Origin: CAZXSK01 sp964642855
GTDB taxonomy: Bacteria; Planctomycetota; Phycisphaerae; SM23-33
Assembly (NCBI GenBank): GCA_964642855.1
Contig: CAZXSK010000046.1
Coordinates: 1 to 34,164 of the forward strand
DNA: 34,164 nucleotides
Reading direction: 5' to 3'
Numbering within the stretch: the stretch's first letter is position 1; each line of letters begins with the position of its first letter. The notes under the pieces were generated by a model, which saw only the letters and a list, made by a program, of their open reading frames with translations, was not told the DNA's origin and searched no databases. Positions 25,301 through 31,995 of the stretch are shown in pieces. The position numbers were made by a program, and so were the translations under genes.

Positions 25301-25444
25301 ATCGCGGCCGGGCCGGTCAAGGTTCAGCCCATCGACCGTATCGCCCCCTCGACCTACCGCGTGCTGTGGATCCTGTGCGTGATGGGGCTGCCCGCGACGA
25401 TCCTGGTCCTTGGCGGGGTGGTCCTGCTGGTTCGCCAGCGTTAG
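22292..25444 (+). CDS. GldG-like ABC transporter auxiliary membrane protein
   Basis: The 1050-residue protein has four to five hydrophobic segments within residues 25-180, a very large extracytoplasmic region, and a C-terminal membrane helix (VLWILCVMGLPATILVLGGV). The large domain starts after the membrane part with SERTRRILDNVETPVEATVVYT, the usual start of the ABC_transp_aux/GldG fold. Several hundred residues of predicted helix (about 230-570, e.g. EMREQLNETETAIRRQQAE) are inserted. This makes the protein about twice the length of Bacteroidetes GldG. A Rossmann-like segment resumes at RRVLVVLPPMPNELLG and HYSHRRY. The gene starts inside the end of the permease gene and is followed by the DUF4340 gene. 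The transported molecule is unknown. Confidence 0.85.
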   Translation: MAISEAKRTGDILHPKFARISAWESMAASIVLMVLLAFYAAGANLESVASTSLLAAGLGLLAISTIVGFNLWWRRQAWAQKFLLTFWIALGCSGLVVLLAGVLKATPDWWDEKLPMAWTGLGILVVGAASALLVHLATSDGTRQRYASSVGLTVGAAIALLLVANLIAQTEYYRANVEAFGQFRLSERTRRILDNVETPVEATVVYTATDPARPGSHFRPRTLELLREMEEHNDNLSVSSVTSDAEKDRVLALLSAQREQRYASHVAFLKSFRSSVSRIGDLALQEAQPVLTLDPNEAYLYEWNLPLGLDTAIREMREQLNETETAIRRQQAEANPDYRQLAADANDALLRARESLAEEIQRIARPLGLAAEVRQNTPAVLERYDQANQALTAFTKALGEPNDPLPEDPAGFLKSVSVDANEAGMALGRATRALRAVAGDDGLELLQSSYSWQTRFPEVNALGMYTGRRLSVDRLSTQFTQALMSLAADRAYLAETRNKEQLQQVIGFTRQNWPQSAPMFRSLKDMAAEALEGVSNVDEASQTLMQQAGEGKLMPQTIQAINDLLNAHAALPAVEESDFADELENENIIILQAAGKTRVLEFDEVWPLRSRNPGEQANDDRQIEDRTFNGDSVISSEILSMTHKPFGTVILTYFEPQIPPQMARYVQLPPPDIGLSDVTVLRERLEAANFRVVEWNLRDPMPEEVSAPAESDPNAAPPTPADASRRVLVVLPPMPNELLGPQMAQMQGIAFGPEHQARLAEAIDSGIGAVFLTHYSHRRYREVYPGMPPMPVQPRYALGEYLTNEWGIELQEDFFVVNAVSDPRLPGQYRINLSKIYYAKFNAYTDHPIGEPLQGRRTYWQAVCPLRTTPDQPLGQDANGITIEPVLTIPESWDHVWATPSMMRLQQQFESEGSYVSPDPEQGDLLPPMHLVLAATRTGQGDRGKKDTRIVVTSTGLGLVDSYLTSKVDEVDETGSSRLTDPPHANAELVVNSVYWVTAWEQYIAAGPVKVQPIDRIAPSTYRVLWILCVMGLPATILVLGGVVLLVRQR

Positions 25445-25488
25445 CCCGACCCTATCCGACAACGAGCGTTCCTCCGGAGACAAAAGAG

Positions 25489-27738
25489 ATGAAGGCGAAA
25501 ACGGCAGTAGTTCTCCTGGCACTGGTGTTGATCGGCGTGGGGTTCCTGACGGTCCGGCAGAGCGACTGGCTGGAGTCGGGCGACCCCAACGAACCGGCGG
25601 ACGAGACAGCCTCGATTTTCGAAGAGGACAACCTGCGGGCACCGCAACGGGTCGAAGTGACGTCCGCCCGGGGCGAGGACCTCGTCTTCCAGCGACAGGA
25701 CGATCGCTGGCGGATGACCCAGCCCATCCAGGCGCCGGCCGAGGTGAGCAAAGTCTACGAAATCATCGAGTTGGCATCGCCGGCCGAGGCACAGCGTGCC
25801 TTCATGCCCGACCAGCCCGAAGGCGTGCCCGACAGCGTGACCTCCCTGGACAAACCCCTCTGGACGATCCGCGTCACCGACGACCAGGGAAGCCGGCGCA
25901 CCCTCAGGATAGGCCGCAAGACCCCTTCGCTGGGCACGGCACGCCAGGGCACATACGTCAGACCGGGCGATGCGGAGAAGACCTTCGTCGTCACAAAAGA
26001 CTTCGCACGCGTCCTGTCCCGCAGGCCCGACGAGTACCGCGACCTGACAATGCTCGATCTCCAGCCGTCGCGCATCCGCACGATCTCCGTCGATGGCAAC
26101 CAGGCGTACACCGTCACGCGCACTGACGATGGCTGGGGGCTGACCGCCCCGGTAGCCGCACGCGCCAACGGCGACGCGATCGACGACCTGGCGGGCCGCC
26201 TCGCACGCATCAAGGCAGACAGATATGTTGCGGACGGCAACAGCGCCCGCACGTTGCGGTTCTACGGACTCACCGAGCCCCAGCTTCGCGTGGCGATCAC
26301 CGTCGCGAGCGAAGATCCCAACGCCCAGCCGGCCACGCATCACCTGGCCATCGGCGGAAAGTCCGGAGACAGTATCTTCGCCCGCCTCGAAGATCAGACC
26401 GCGATCTACCAGCTGCCCGCCTCCATGCTGGACAAGCTCCAGCCGCCGCTGGACGGCATCCGCGGCAAGACATTGCTTGCCTTCGATCCTGGGGACGTCA
26501 CTCGGATCGACATCACCGGCCGCGAGAAGGCTCTCGCCCTCCAGCGAGACGCCAATGGCTGGACGATGACCTCGCCGTACACGGGCCCTGCACGGAACCA
26601 AGCCGTTTCCGCGCTGCTGACGAAGCTGGAGAATCTCCAGGCCGATCGGTTCCGAGACAACCCCGGGCCGCTTTCCGCCCTGGGGCTCGAACCTGCGGAG
26701 CGTTCGATCGCCCTGTACCGCGAGGGCACCGACGAGGTGCTGACCCTGGAGATCGGAAGCCGGATCGAGGAGAAGGTCTTCCTTCGCAAGGCAGGCTCCC
26801 GGGCTATCGCCGAAGTGGACCGCAACACGGTCGATGCGCTTCTCCAGGAACCGGCGAACTACTGGCACACGAAGGTGCTGACGCTCGACGAGGGCACCGA
26901 GATCATCCGAATCGAGCAGGTCTACCGCGGCGTGAAGCGAGTAGCTGCAAGGGACGCAAACGACTGGGAGTTGGTCGAGCCGATCCCCAGCCCGGCCGAC
27001 GTGGACGGCGTGGAGGGAATTCTCTTCCAGGTCCGCCGGCTGGATGGCAGAAAGACCACCGCCCTGGGAACGATTCCCGACGAACTCCGCAAGAGCGACA
27101 CCCTCGTACAGCTCACACTGCACACCAGAACCGCCCGGGACCCCAACGCACCGAAAACAGGAACGATCACGATCTACGCAGCCCTGCAGGACGACAAGAC
27201 CATGCTCTGGCAGGCCGGGCAGCAGCCTCTGGCCGTTCGGGAATTCGCGGCCGGACTGCACATGGACCTCACAGCCGAGCTCCGCAAACGCGACATCATC
27301 GACACCCGCGCCGAGAAGATCCGGGAGATCCGTACAGCCGATCCAAACGGCCAGACGGTCACGTTCACCCGCACTCCCAGCGGCTGGGAAGCAAGCCCGA
27401 AGGACGCGGAGTTCGACTCCGAGCAGGTCGACTCGCTGGCGGGCGTGCTTGCGAGCCTCAGACCCACGCGGTTCGCGCTGGGCAAACCCGGTCTTGCAGG
27501 CCGGCTGGCCAAGGACAAACCCGTCCGCACACTGACGATCGAGCTGGAAGAAGACGACAAGCGGACACTGACAATCTACTCCACGGGCCCGGAAGACAGC
27601 GACCAGCGCTACGCAACGCTCAGCGGCGTCGACGCGGTGCTGGTGCTCTCTGCGTGGCAGGGGGAGCAACTGCTTACGGACTTCAAGCAGCCCGAGGAAA
27701 TGCCCCAGCCGCTGCGCGGCATGCCCTCCGGTCGATGA
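25489..27738 (+). CDS. DUF4340 domain protein
   Basis: The 749-residue protein has an N-terminal membrane anchor or signal (MKAKTAVVLLALVLIGVGFLTV). Repeated segments of the DUF4340 type follow. Each has a W-x-M/L-T-x-P motif (DDRWRMTQPIQAPAE; DDGWGLTAPVAARA; ANGWTMTSPYTGPA; ANDWELVEPIPSPA) and a DLAGRLARIKADRY-like or LLTKLENLQADRF-like segment. DUF4340 proteins commonly follow GldG-like genes and are thought to be extracytoplasmic partners of these transporters; no catalytic residues are known. GGAG precedes the ATG at 25489. It starts 44 bases after the GldG-like stop, and it is the last clear member of the transporter operon. Confidence 0.85.
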   Translation: MKAKTAVVLLALVLIGVGFLTVRQSDWLESGDPNEPADETASIFEEDNLRAPQRVEVTSARGEDLVFQRQDDRWRMTQPIQAPAEVSKVYEIIELASPAEAQRAFMPDQPEGVPDSVTSLDKPLWTIRVTDDQGSRRTLRIGRKTPSLGTARQGTYVRPGDAEKTFVVTKDFARVLSRRPDEYRDLTMLDLQPSRIRTISVDGNQAYTVTRTDDGWGLTAPVAARANGDAIDDLAGRLARIKADRYVADGNSARTLRFYGLTEPQLRVAITVASEDPNAQPATHHLAIGGKSGDSIFARLEDQTAIYQLPASMLDKLQPPLDGIRGKTLLAFDPGDVTRIDITGREKALALQRDANGWTMTSPYTGPARNQAVSALLTKLENLQADRFRDNPGPLSALGLEPAERSIALYREGTDEVLTLEIGSRIEEKVFLRKAGSRAIAEVDRNTVDALLQEPANYWHTKVLTLDEGTEIIRIEQVYRGVKRVAARDANDWELVEPIPSPADVDGVEGILFQVRRLDGRKTTALGTIPDELRKSDTLVQLTLHTRTARDPNAPKTGTITIYAALQDDKTMLWQAGQQPLAVREFAAGLHMDLTAELRKRDIIDTRAEKIREIRTADPNGQTVTFTRTPSGWEASPKDAEFDSEQVDSLAGVLASLRPTRFALGKPGLAGRLAKDKPVRTLTIELEEDDKRTLTIYSTGPEDSDQRYATLSGVDAVLVLSAWQGEQLLTDFKQPEEMPQPLRGMPSGR

Positions 27739-27842
27739 GCGGAATCCCCGGGTATCGCAGGTCTCACTTCCGCCCTCGCGGGGTGTCTATCCTCATGCGC
27801 CCCGGCCGACGAATCGCCCTGTTCGATTGCGGGCGCATCGGT

Positions 27843-27848
27843 TACAAT
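27843..27848 (+). promoter_or_regulatory. Possible -10 box before the secreted protein at 27892
   Basis: TACAAT is a good -10 hexamer, but the best upstream partner (TTCGAT, 27822-27827) is only 15 bases away and matches poorly. The position, about 37 bases before the leader hairpin at 27876, would suit a short 5' leader. Confidence 0.3.
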
Positions 27849-27891
27849 ATTTTCGTGAGTCTGCCCGAGTAGTCCCCACGAAAGGCGTGGC

Positions 27892-28872
27892 ATGAGATAC
27901 GCATCGCTTGTAGCAGTCGGCATCGCCTGGCTGGTTCTGGTCGCCCCGGCCTGGTCGGACAGGAATGACGACAAGGACCACAAGAAGATCGAGCGCAAGG
28001 TCCCCGATCGCGAGACGTTTCTGGAGCGGGTCAAGCAGATCGAGGAAGACGGCGAAGCCCTGCTGGAGCGTACCGACCCCAACGGCGACCCCGAGACCCG
28101 CGTGATCGACCTGAAGTACGATAAGGACATGGTCCCACTGCTTCGGTCCCAACTGTTCGAACGCAGACGACAGCAGATCGGAGCCTACGTCGCCTATCAG
28201 TTGCTCAGGCCCCTGCTGGATAGCGATGTCGAAACCATTCGCGTGGCCATGCCGCACGTACTCGTGATCCAACGGCGATATGGACGGTATCTCCCGCTGC
28301 CGAACTACTCCGAGGCGCAGCTGCGTGCGCTGGAGTACCCGGACGACATAGGCAGCCCGGCCCGTATGCTTGCGACCGTCGAGAGAGTCACCCGCAAGCG
28401 CGAAGAAAAAATCAAACGCGACTGGCTGTTCGCGTTCCCCAACAAGAACGCCGCCAAGCTCGAAACACTGGTCTATCACCTGATGCTGCTCTCAAAGGAC
28501 AGCAAGTACGATCGCGTGATTACCCGGAACGTCGAGCAGGAGTTCCGCAAGAAGACCGTCCTGGGGCTGAGGGCCATGCGCGCGGTGGCAGAGCATGCCG
28601 ACACGCTCACCAAAGAGCGGGCGAAGAGGTACTACGACTGGGCGATGAAACGCGGCGAGGAACTCAAGTACGTCAAGGAGAAGTGCCTCGATCCCGGGGA
28701 GATCGACCTCCAGCCGGAAGCCAACAGCAGTCATGGGCACGATGATGTCCTCGTCGGCCGGGAGTTCTACAAGCTCGCCGCCGCCGTGGCGGACAAAGCC
28801 GGCGAAAAGGAGCCCAAGGTCCCTTCCGACAGGGACATCAAGGAGTACATCAAGAAGCACAAGAAGAAGTAG
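27892..28872 (+). CDS. Secreted charged helical protein of unknown function
   Basis: I do not recognise a family. The 326-residue product starts with a signal peptide (MRYASLVAVGIAWLVLVAPAWS) followed by a highly charged segment (DRNDDKDHKKIERK). The rest appears mostly helical, with many K, R, E and D, and ends DIKEYIKKHKKK. No cysteine cluster or catalytic motif is obvious. The ribosome-binding site AAAGG (27881-27885) lies in the loop of a five-base-pair hairpin (CCACG 27876-27880, CGTGG 27886-27890), which may tune translation. The stop is 21 bases before the aroDE start, so co-transcription with it is likely, though no functional link is apparent. Confidence 0.65.
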   Translation: MRYASLVAVGIAWLVLVAPAWSDRNDDKDHKKIERKVPDRETFLERVKQIEEDGEALLERTDPNGDPETRVIDLKYDKDMVPLLRSQLFERRRQQIGAYVAYQLLRPLLDSDVETIRVAMPHVLVIQRRYGRYLPLPNYSEAQLRALEYPDDIGSPARMLATVERVTRKREEKIKRDWLFAFPNKNAAKLETLVYHLMLLSKDSKYDRVITRNVEQEFRKKTVLGLRAMRAVAEHADTLTKERAKRYYDWAMKRGEELKYVKEKCLDPGEIDLQPEANSSHGHDDVLVGREFYKLAAAVADKAGEKEPKVPSDRDIKEYIKKHKKK

Positions 28873-28893
28873 CCCCATTCGCCGTTCTGCCCG

Positions 28894-30420
28894 ATGACCG
28901 ACACGCCGCGCCCAACCCGACGCATCATCCCCTTGATGTGTTCGTCCATGGACTCTCTGCTCGAGACGATCCGTGAGGTCCGCCGCACCCCCGCCGGGGC
29001 CGTCGAGCTCCGGCTGGACGCGCTTGACAACCTGCCCTCGCCCGACCAACTCGTAGCCGCCGTGTCCGAAGCAGGAGACCTCGAGACGATCGTTACCTGC
29101 AGACCCGCCCGGCAGGGAGGCCGGTTCGAAGGCGACGAATCCCCTCGCCTGCAACTGCTGCGACAGGCCGCCGAGGGCAAGGCCACCTGGATCGACATCG
29201 AAGATGACGTTCCCCTGCAGCACTGGCCGGACCCCGCGAAGGTCATCATCAGCCATCACGACTTCCAGCGATGCCCGCCGGACCTCGACGGGATCGTCCG
29301 GCGCATGGAGCAGACCCCTGCCGCGGTCGTCAAAGTCGCGTTCGCCGCGGAAGGCCCGCAGGACGCCCTGCGAGCGCTGGACGTGCTCCGCAATGCAAAG
29401 AAACCCGCCATCGCCCTGGCGATGGGCGAGCCCGGGCTGGCCAGCAGGATCCTTGCCGGGAAGTTCGGGGCGTTCGGCACGTTCGCCGCGCTGTCTTCCG
29501 GGGAGGAATCCGCCCCCGGCCAGCCGACGATCCACGAACTCATCGGACTGTACCGGTGGGATGCGATCGGCCCGGAGACGCAACTGATGGGCGTGATCGG
29601 CTGCCCCGTCGCCCACTCCATGAGCCCGGCCATCCACAACGCGTCCTTCTGCGAAACCCACGTCGATGCCGTCTACGTGCCCCTGCGCGTCGAGCCCGGC
29701 GAGGAAAACTTCCTCCGCCTGCTGGACGCGATCGTTGCGAGGCCCTGGCTGCACTGGCGCGGGCTGTCGGTGACCGTCCCGCACAAGGAAAACGCACTGC
29801 GGTACGTGGGCGAGGACCGCTGCGACCCCCTGGCCGGACGCATCGGAGCGGTCAACACCGTCACGATCGACCAGGCCGGCCGGCTCCGCGGAGACAACAC
29901 CGACTACGCAGCGGCCATCGACGCGCTGTGCACCGCGATGGACATCCGGCGGGAAGACCTCGCCGGCAGGAAGGTGTCCGTCCTGGGCGCGGGGGGAGCA
30001 GCCCGGGCCATCGTCGCCGCCCTTGCCCACTACCACGCCAACGTCACCGTCTGCAATCGCACCCTCGCCCGGGCCGAAGCCCTGGCCGGGGAGTTCGACG
30101 CCGCCGCCCTGCCCCTCGACCAGGCCGGGACCGTCGAGGCGGACATCGTGATCAACTGCACAGCCCGGGGGATGCACCTGGCCGATCCGGGCTCGCCGAT
30201 CGACCGCATCCCCGCCCACACGCAGATGGTGTTCGACACGATCTACAACCCGCCGGAAACCGAGCTGCTTCGCCTTGCCCGCCGGGCGGGGGCGCAGGCG
30301 CTGTCCGGCATCGAGATGTTCGTCGGCCAGGGGGCAAGGCAGTTCGAATTGTGGACTGGCAGGCCCGCCCCCACCGACGTGATGAAACGCGAAATCCTCA
30401 GCCGACTGGACCCCCCGTGA
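28894..30420 (+). CDS. aroDE: Bifunctional 3-dehydroquinate dehydratase / shikimate dehydrogenase
   Basis: The 508-residue fusion carries out two consecutive steps of the shikimate pathway: dehydration of 3-dehydroquinate and NADPH reduction of 3-dehydroshikimate. Residues 1-225 are a type I dehydratase with AVELRLDAL (E38, R40), TCRP (R70), ISHHDF (H121/H122) and the Schiff-base lysine in VVKVAF (K147). Residues 230-508 are AroE with GVIGCPVAHSMSPAIHN, SVTVPHKENAL (catalytic lysine), GDNTDYAA (catalytic aspartate), VLGAGGAARAIV (dinucleotide loop) and GIEMFVGQGARQFELWTG. All key residues are present in both halves. This domain order is known from plants and some bacteria. No strong ribosome-binding site is visible before the ATG. 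The stop overlaps the GTG of the next gene (GTGA). Confidence 0.95.
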   Translation: MTDTPRPTRRIIPLMCSSMDSLLETIREVRRTPAGAVELRLDALDNLPSPDQLVAAVSEAGDLETIVTCRPARQGGRFEGDESPRLQLLRQAAEGKATWIDIEDDVPLQHWPDPAKVIISHHDFQRCPPDLDGIVRRMEQTPAAVVKVAFAAEGPQDALRALDVLRNAKKPAIALAMGEPGLASRILAGKFGAFGTFAALSSGEESAPGQPTIHELIGLYRWDAIGPETQLMGVIGCPVAHSMSPAIHNASFCETHVDAVYVPLRVEPGEENFLRLLDAIVARPWLHWRGLSVTVPHKENALRYVGEDRCDPLAGRIGAVNTVTIDQAGRLRGDNTDYAAAIDALCTAMDIRREDLAGRKVSVLGAGGAARAIVAALAHYHANVTVCNRTLARAEALAGEFDAAALPLDQAGTVEADIVINCTARGMHLADPGSPIDRIPAHTQMVFDTIYNPPETELLRLARRAGAQALSGIEMFVGQGARQFELWTGRPAPTDVMKREILSRLDPP

Positions 30421-31484
30421 CCGCCGCCGAAGACCGCATCGCCGAAGTAACCCGCATCCACGCCGACGCCCTGCTCGCCCGCAGCGACTACATCCCGCTG
30501 ATTGTCGGCACGAAATGCCCCGGCCAGCCGCCGCGCGAAGCCTTCCGCCAGGACACCCGCGCCGCCGTCGCCCAGGCCGTGGGGGCACTCGCACCCCGCG
30601 TCGAGATCGACTCCGACTGGATCCCGTCGGTCAGCATCGGCCTGTTCCAGTGCATCGCGATCCCCAGCCTGCTGGGCGCGCCGCTGAAAGAGATCGCCGG
30701 CTCCGAGCCGATCTGCGAGCCGTGCTTCTCGTCGCTGGACGAAGCCATCGATGCCGGCACGCCCGCCGTCGAAGGCCCGGTCATCGATGAGCTGCTGACC
30801 GTCGCCCGCGACGCCTGCGACACACTTCCCGAAGGCTGGCGGCTGTCGATGCCCGCATCCGCCTCGCCCTGGGACCTCGCGACGCTGCTGCTGGGCGAGG
30901 AATTCCTGGTCGGCATGATCACCGAGCCCGACAAAGCCAGGCAACTGCTGGTGAACCTGACTGATATGTTCATCGAGCTGACCCAACTGACCCTCCGGTG
31001 CATCGGGCAGGAGCACGCGGCATACATCACCAACCGCGGCATCGCCGCACCCGGGTTCCGGCTGCCGAGCGACGCGATGGTCAACTTCTCGCCCGACATG
31101 CTGCGCCAGTTCCTGCCGCCCGTACTCGATCGCATCGGCCCGGCCCTCGGGCCCGCGATCATCCACTTCTGCACGACCCCCGCTCCGTCGGGGCACGTGC
31201 TGCCCGTGCTGACCGAACTCGACCACGTCCTGGCCGTCGACAACTGGCAGAAACCTTTCGTGTTCATCGGCGACGATGCGCCGGCCCGGCTTCAGGAAAA
31301 CGTCGCGATCATCGGCGACCTCGACCTGTCCGACACCGACAAGATTGACGAGTTCTTCCGCTGGGAACCCGTCACGGACGTGCCCCGTAAAGGAGGCCGG
31401 GGAATGATCATCAACGCCTGGGCGCCCGACGTCGACGAAGGTCGCCGACTGTATGCATACTGGCGGTCCTGCCAGAACGCCTGA
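30417..31484 (+). CDS. Uroporphyrinogen decarboxylase / MtaA superfamily protein
   Basis: The 355-residue protein has the overall layout of the URO-D/methylcobalamin:coenzyme M methyltransferase superfamily: EIDSDWIPSVSIGLFQCIAIPSLLGAPL near the N-terminus, then ITEPDKARQLLVNLTDMFIE, and IIHFCTTPAPSGHVLPVLTEL at about 248-268. It lacks the arginine-rich R-Q-A-G-R motif of true HemE, so haem synthesis is unlikely. H250-x-C252 matches the start of the zinc site of MtaA-type corrinoid methyltransferases, but the usual third cysteine region is replaced (MIINAWAPD). Substrate is unknown. GTG at 30417 overlaps the aroDE stop, indicating translational coupling; an open frame continues upstream inside aroDE but is its shadow. 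Similar genes in planctomycetes are often of unassigned function. Confidence 0.75.
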   Translation: MTAAEDRIAEVTRIHADALLARSDYIPLIVGTKCPGQPPREAFRQDTRAAVAQAVGALAPRVEIDSDWIPSVSIGLFQCIAIPSLLGAPLKEIAGSEPICEPCFSSLDEAIDAGTPAVEGPVIDELLTVARDACDTLPEGWRLSMPASASPWDLATLLLGEEFLVGMITEPDKARQLLVNLTDMFIELTQLTLRCIGQEHAAYITNRGIAAPGFRLPSDAMVNFSPDMLRQFLPPVLDRIGPALGPAIIHFCTTPAPSGHVLPVLTELDHVLAVDNWQKPFVFIGDDAPARLQENVAIIGDLDLSDTDKIDEFFRWEPVTDVPRKGGRGMIINAWAPDVDEGRRLYAYWRSCQNA

Positions 31485-31995
31485 CACCCGTAAGCCGGTG
31501 TCTTGCTGGCAGCGCATGGCGTCGGCCGTAACGACGGAGCCCTGCAGGTCCAGGAGTTCAAGCAGTTTCGACATGGTGGAGATCTCGTTGGCCTTGTCTT
31601 GGCAGACCACTTGCCCGAGGTCTGGTTGGGCAGGCACGAGAGGTCGATCTGTGGATCGTGGCTCGGCTGGCCGTCGTGTCGAAGCTGCGTCGCAGCTCAC
31701 GCCGGTGAGGGCAATGGCGATGATGTCCAGAAGGCTGGCGGCGTCTGCCTTGGTTGTCGCGGGGATCTTCCATGTTGGCGAAAAAGCGCAGCGCACCACG
31801 CGCGGTTTGGGCGTCCATGCCAAAGTCCTTCCATGCAAAGGGGACCAGATCCCTGCGTGGCCACTGCAGGCATGTCGTGAGACAGCCTATGCGATCTCCG
31901 GTGCGAGCGCGACCTGAACCTGCGCCGAACATCAAATGCAATCACCTTCCGATGGAGAATGCGTTTGTCTTGGGGCCTCCCCTCAGCAGCGAGAA
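31485..31995. other. Intergenic region with transposase debris
   Basis: A 511-base region between convergent genes. The middle part (31499-31818) holds a decayed ISAs1-type transposase remnant described separately. The remaining right part (31819-31995) has no recognisable gene, repeat or strong hairpin; it may be the former left end of the element. Confidence 0.6.
31499..31818 (-). pseudogene. ISAs1-family transposase remnant with deletion and frameshifts
   Basis: On the minus strand, pieces of an ISAs1-type transposase can be read in two frames. Frame A from ATG 31818 gives MDAQTARGALRFFANMEDPRDNQGRRR. Near 31758-31765 the reading must shift to frame B, which gives LLDIIAIALTGV. Frame A then gives ELRRSFDTTASRATIH, and frame B continues with LGQVVCQDKANEISTMSKLLELLDLQGSVVTADAMRCQQDT, ending near 31499. 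In intact members LLDI...I and LRRSFD...IH are separated by roughly 80 residues, and at least 150 residues follow the Gln-rich block. So an internal deletion and loss of the 3' end are inferred in addition to at least two frameshifts. It is non-functional. Confidence 0.8.

Noticed and set aside
23354..25642. Minus-strand open frame of 762 codons
   Set aside because: Antisense shadow of the GldG-like gene, with Arg/Gly/Gln-rich composition and no recognisable domain.
25441..27669. Minus-strand open frame of 742 codons
   Set aside because: Antisense shadow of the DUF4340 gene; no signal peptide, motif or ribosome-binding site.
29271..30416. Upstream extension of the UroD-like frame
   Set aside because: It runs inside aroDE in another frame and is Arg/Pro/Gly-rich; the GTG at 30417 overlapping the aroDE stop is the sensible start.
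28492..30594. Minus-strand open frame of 700 codons
   Set aside because: Antisense to the secreted protein and aroDE, both with better evidence; Arg/Gly-rich composition typical of shadow frames.
30243..31838. Minus-strand open frame of 531 codons spanning the UroD-like gene and the transposase remnant
   Set aside because: Only its first 120 or so codons show transposase-like pieces and those alternate with another frame; the rest is antisense to the UroD-like gene. It is a chance join, not a gene.
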